From the NCBI GenBank assembly GCA_964617665.1, contig CAZUAH010000301.1:1-16297 (forward strand): 16,297 nucleotides of DNA, written 5' to 3'. Origin of the DNA: JADHUC01 sp964617665 (GTDB taxonomy: Bacteria; Planctomycetota; Planctomycetia; Pirellulales; Pirellulaceae). Each line of letters starts with the position of its first letter. The first letter of the stretch is position 1. The notes below the pieces were generated by a model. The model made no database searches, was not told where the DNA came from, and was given only the letters and a program-made list of their open reading frames with translations. Positions 13,803-16,297 of the stretch are shown here, piece after piece. The position numbers and the translations under genes are program-made.

Positions 13803-16297
13803 TTAGGATTCTTCCGCAAAGACGGCGTCAACGGCACTCGTGGACACGTCGCGACGGATGCCGACTGGTAGATGGCTGTACATAACGTCGTCTGTCGCAA
13901 GTTCGTCGAACAAATCGTCGTAGCCCAAAACGTGTCCCAATTCGTGTAGTACGACCGTCAGCAGATCCATCTTGGATTCGGCAGGTCCCGAAGAGTCCGC
14001 GACCAGGCCCAGCCGAGATCGGCCATCGAATTCATCGTCGTCCTTGGGCGTCGCGTCCACGAACCAGCCGTATCCCGCTGCATCGATGTCCAGAAGGACG
14101 GTCGTGCCTGCCGCTTCAGCCAATCGCATTCCCGGCAGGTCTGTGATCAGGAATTGGGTTTGTTGCAGAAGTTCTCGGTGAGAGGCGGTTGCGTCGGCAT
14201 CGAGCCAGATGTCAAGCGCGGCATCCACCACCGGCTGGAGAGCAGCGACTGTCAGCGGTACTCCGCACGCGCCACCGGTCATCGGGCTATCCGCAGCCAA
14301 CAGCGGCGACGCGGTCACGGAGATACTGTCGTGGCCCCAAATCAAGTTTCCGCCGATGTTGTTCGTCTCATTCGTTTCGACGACTTCATCCAACGCGTCA
14401 ATGAAAGTGACGATGAAGAAGTCCGAGCCGGACCAACCCGCCGGCGCTGTAGCAGGCAACACCACCTCGACGGTCTGCGAGGGGCCAAAGCCGTTGCCAG
14501 CAATGCCGGCCTGAGCGAATGACGTTGCGCCACCAACAAGCGTCAAGAGGATATCGTCGCTGGAAATCCGATCGTCTTGTGATAAGAACCACTGCAGGTT
14601 GAATGATCCCGTGGCAACCGACCCGGCGTTTTGAACCTGGACCTTGTCAAGCAGGATGGTATCGCCCCACGAAGCGTCCTTCGAACCGGCATCGACGCGC
14701 GTCCACCAACCACGCACATCCACATCTTCGGTGATGCGGATCTGGTCATGATCCCAGGCGAACCGTCGCCCAGAGTTGTTGGCCTCATCGAGTTCAGCCA
14801 CTTCGTCGTCCGCGTCGATCGATGTCAAAATGTAGAAATCTACACCCTCAAAGTCGGCGGGCTGTGCACTGGGTATCAACAAATCGACGGTCTGCAGCGG
14901 TCCCAAAGCTTTGCCTGGGATGCCGGCATGCGTCAACGACGTGCCACTGCTACCGAGTGTCAACAGCACGTCATCATTTGAGAGTACAGAGTCTTCGGAC
15001 AGGAACCACCGCAGCGTGAATGGAGCCGACGGGTCAGAGCCGAGGTTCTGAACCTGTACTTTCTTCAGAGTGCTGGTGCCGCCCCAAGCAGAGTTCTCTG
15101 AGCTTCCGTCCAGACGCGTCCACCAGCCCCGCAGGTCAACGTTCTCGCCCTCGTTGGCGACGGAGATATCGTCATGGTCCCAAAGGGGCAGCCGCCCTGA
15201 ATTGTTTGTTTCGTCGGTCTCGGCCACCTCGTCCAACGCGTCGATCGAGGTCAGGATGTACAACGTTCCGTTACCGAAACCGGCTGGTGCTGCCGCAGGC
15301 AGCTGCAGATCAACGCTCTGCAAAGGCCCTCGGTCGCCACCCAGGATGCTGTCCTGCGGACTCAGGTTCCCACCCGTGGACAGGTTCAGCAGGACATCGT
15401 CGTTGGACAATGTGTCGTCCGGCGAGAGAAACCACTGCAGGTGGAAGGAACCCGAAGGTGCCGAGCCAAGGTTTTGGACCTGGATTTTGTCGAGCGTGAT
15501 CGTTTCGTTCCAGTGGGCGTTCGCCGAAGCAGCAGCCACCCGCGTCCACCACCCCCGCAGGTCAATATCAGTGGGATCGATTATTGACAACCGGTCGTAG
15601 TCCCACAGCCGCGCTTGGCCCGAGTTGTTGTCTTCATTTGTTTCCGGTACTTCGTCGAAAGCGTCAGCTTTCGTAAGGACGTAGAACTCGACGCCGGTGA
15701 ATCCTGCGGGAACGGAGTCCGGCAGCAGCAAGTCGACAGCGAATAGCGGGCCCCGCTGGTATCCACCGATGCTGTCATGAGCGTAGACAGTCCCCCCGAC
15801 GTTCAAAGTCAGCAGAACATCATCATCAGATAGGACTGGGTCTTGGGACAAATACCACTGCAACTGGAAAACACCGGAAGGATCCGAACCAAGGTTTTCA
15901 ATGCGCACTCGATCGAGCGTGATCGCATCACCCCAGAAAACGTCCTTTGAATCCGACTCGATACGGCTCCACCATCCACGCAGGTCGGCCACCAACCCGC
16001 CCCGGATCGCAACCCTCGCGAGATCGAATAGGTGCGGGACGAACGACTCGAACGACATGCAGTTTGTCAGTGCACCGGGATCTGCCGTTGGATCATCGTT
16101 GGCGTGCGGAAATAGTTGGTTATTCCCTGCCCCGCCATCGAGGATGTCGACACCTTCGCCACCGAAGACTTCGTCATCCCCGTCGTCGCCGAAGATGGTG
16201 TCGTCACCTGACAGCCCGAGCAAGACGTCGTTCCCTCCATCACCGTTCACGAGATCGTTCCACGACACGAGGTCCTTGTTGAGATGCTTGAAGTCGT
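13803..16297 (-). CDS. Large surface/secreted protein: RTX repeats, four CARDB-like domains, C-terminal zinc metalloprotease module (5' end beyond window)
   Basis: The frame is open to the right edge (DFKHLNKDLVSWNDL...), so the N-terminus is missing; the GTG at 16268 is only an internal candidate start. Numbering from that codon, residues 8-52 are about five hemolysin-type calcium-binding nonapeptides (GGNDVLLGL, SGDDTIFGD, DGDDEVFGG, EGVDILDGG). Residues 95-654 are four CARDB-like repeats of about 140 residues, each opening D-L/V-RGWW and closing near DEVxExxExNN. Residues about 675-821 form a metalloprotease-like domain with LLDIDAAGYGWFVD, then H775-E-L-G-H779-V-L-G782-Y-D-D785 and a possible Met-turn at M796 (DDVMYSHL). 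The HExxHxxGxxD pattern fits metzincin-type zinc sites. It is probably calcium-stabilised and exported. The role is unknown; surface adhesion with proteolysis is inferred. Confidence 0.85.
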   Translation of the reverse strand, partial: DFKHLNKDLVSWNDLVNGDGGNDVLLGLSGDDTIFGDDGDDEVFGGEGVDILDGGAGNNQLFPHANDDPTADPGALTNCMSFESFVPHLFDLARVAIRGGLVADLRGWWSRIESDSKDVFWGDAITLDRVRIENLGSDPSGVFQLQWYLSQDPVLSDDDVLLTLNVGGTVYAHDSIGGYQRGPLFAVDLLLPDSVPAGFTGVEFYVLTKADAFDEVPETNEDNNSGQARLWDYDRLSIIDPTDIDLRGWWTRVAAASANAHWNETITLDKIQVQNLGSAPSGSFHLQWFLSPDDTLSNDDVLLNLSTGGNLSPQDSILGGDRGPLQSVDLQLPAAAPAGFGNGTLYILTSIDALDEVAETDETNNSGRLPLWDHDDISVANEGENVDLRGWWTRLDGSSENSAWGGTSTLKKVQVQNLGSDPSAPFTLRWFLSEDSVLSNDDVLLTLGSSGTSLTHAGIPGKALGPLQTVDLLIPSAQPADFEGVDFYILTSIDADDEVAELDEANNSGRRFAWDHDQIRITEDVDVRGWWTRVDAGSKDASWGDTILLDKVQVQNAGSVATGSFNLQWFLSQDDRISSDDILLTLVGGATSFAQAGIAGNGFGPSQTVEVVLPATAPAGWSGSDFFIVTFIDALDEVVETNETNNIGGNLIWGHDSISVTASPLLAADSPMTGGACGVPLTVAALQPVVDAALDIWLDADATASHRELLQQTQFLITDLPGMRLAEAAGTTVLLDIDAAGYGWFVDATPKDDDEFDGRSRLGLVADSSGPAESKMDLLTVVLHELGHVLGYDDLFDELATDDVMYSHLPVGIRRDVSTSAVDAVFAEES
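14307..15986 (-). repeat. Four tandem CARDB-like repeat units within the surface protein
   Basis: Units on the minus strand run approximately 15986-15564, 15563-15138, 15137-14721 and 14720-14307 (lengths 141, 142, 139 and about 138 codons). Shared landmarks in order are DLRGWWTR, LDKVQVQNLGS, LQWFLSQDD, SNDDVLLTL, GPLQSVDLLLP, DEVAETNETNNSG and WDHDxIS. Units keep one phase with only 1-3 codon length changes, which points to tandem duplication. The first and fourth units are the most divergent. Confidence 0.9.
16113..16247 (-). repeat. RTX-type calcium-binding nonapeptide repeats
   Basis: About five 9-residue units of the form G-G-x-G-x-D-x-U-x are encoded here, with conserved GD/GN dipeptides and a hydrophobic residue at position 8. 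Established RTX repeats form calcium-binding parallel beta-rolls and often occur in proteins exported without refolding in the cytoplasm. Here they lie just before the CARDB repeats. More may lie beyond the right edge. Confidence 0.8.

Noticed and set aside
13162..13806. 214-codon plus-strand open frame across the porin start and the gap
   Set aside because: It overlaps the porin's signal peptide and strong ribosome-binding site in antisense and shows no domain.
14154..14522. Plus-strand open frames inside the CARDB gene
   Set aside because: All are shadows of the repeat-bearing minus-strand protein, and their repeat pattern follows the real gene.
14307..15986. Regular repeats considered as a CRISPR array
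   Set aside because: The period is about 420 bases and the repeats encode aligned protein domains; there are no short identical repeats with unique spacers.

Overview
The window looks like a chromosomal segment from a planctomycete, most likely a Pirellulales/Rhodopirellula-type bacterium. This is inferred from family content, not from a marker gene. The pointers are a BatA/VWA membrane protein, a very large secreted glycosidase-like protein, an Lpg1974-type outer-membrane protein, a CARDB/RTX surface protein ending in a metalloprotease motif, a sulfatase-fold protein, moderately high GC and many starts without a clear Shine-Dalgarno.

Layout. (1) Positions 1-1788, minus strand: a housekeeping translation block rpmI - rplT - pheS. 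pheS lacks only its last few codons at the left edge. A hairpin followed by six T lies between rplT and pheS and may be an attenuator. infC, the common first gene of this cluster, is not upstream of rpmI. (2) Positions 1958-5129, plus strand: three genes joined by 4-base start/stop overlaps. They encode a secreted DUF922 zinc-peptidase-like protein, a family-4-type glycosyltransferase with an N-terminal CGSC motif, and a sulfatase/alkaline-phosphatase-fold protein whose catalytic residues are largely replaced. (3) Positions 5356-11505, plus strand: a 1348-residue secreted glycosidase-like protein with a late carbohydrate-binding-like domain, then a 70-base inverted repeat, then a BatA-type VWA membrane protein. 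(4) Positions 11506-12371: a truncated cyclase-family gene followed by about 420 bases with no recognisable gene. (5) Positions 12372-16297, minus strand: an Lpg1974-like outer-membrane porin, a 309-base gap, and the C-terminal 830 residues of a large surface protein with RTX repeats, four CARDB-like repeats of about 140 residues and a terminal HExxHxxGxxD metalloprotease module. That gene enters from beyond the right edge.

How the genes fit together. The left block is translation machinery. The three-gene unit probably acts in cell-envelope glycan or glycolipid work, by context only. The large secreted protein, the VWA protein, the porin and the CARDB protein are all envelope or exported components. 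I found no tRNA, rRNA, CRISPR array, intact transposase or defence system. The observations most worth follow-up are the apparently catalytically dead sulfatase-fold protein coupled to the CGSC glycosyltransferase, the CARDB/metalloprotease architecture, the rplT-pheS hairpin, the 9423-9492 inverted repeat and the truncated cyclase locus.
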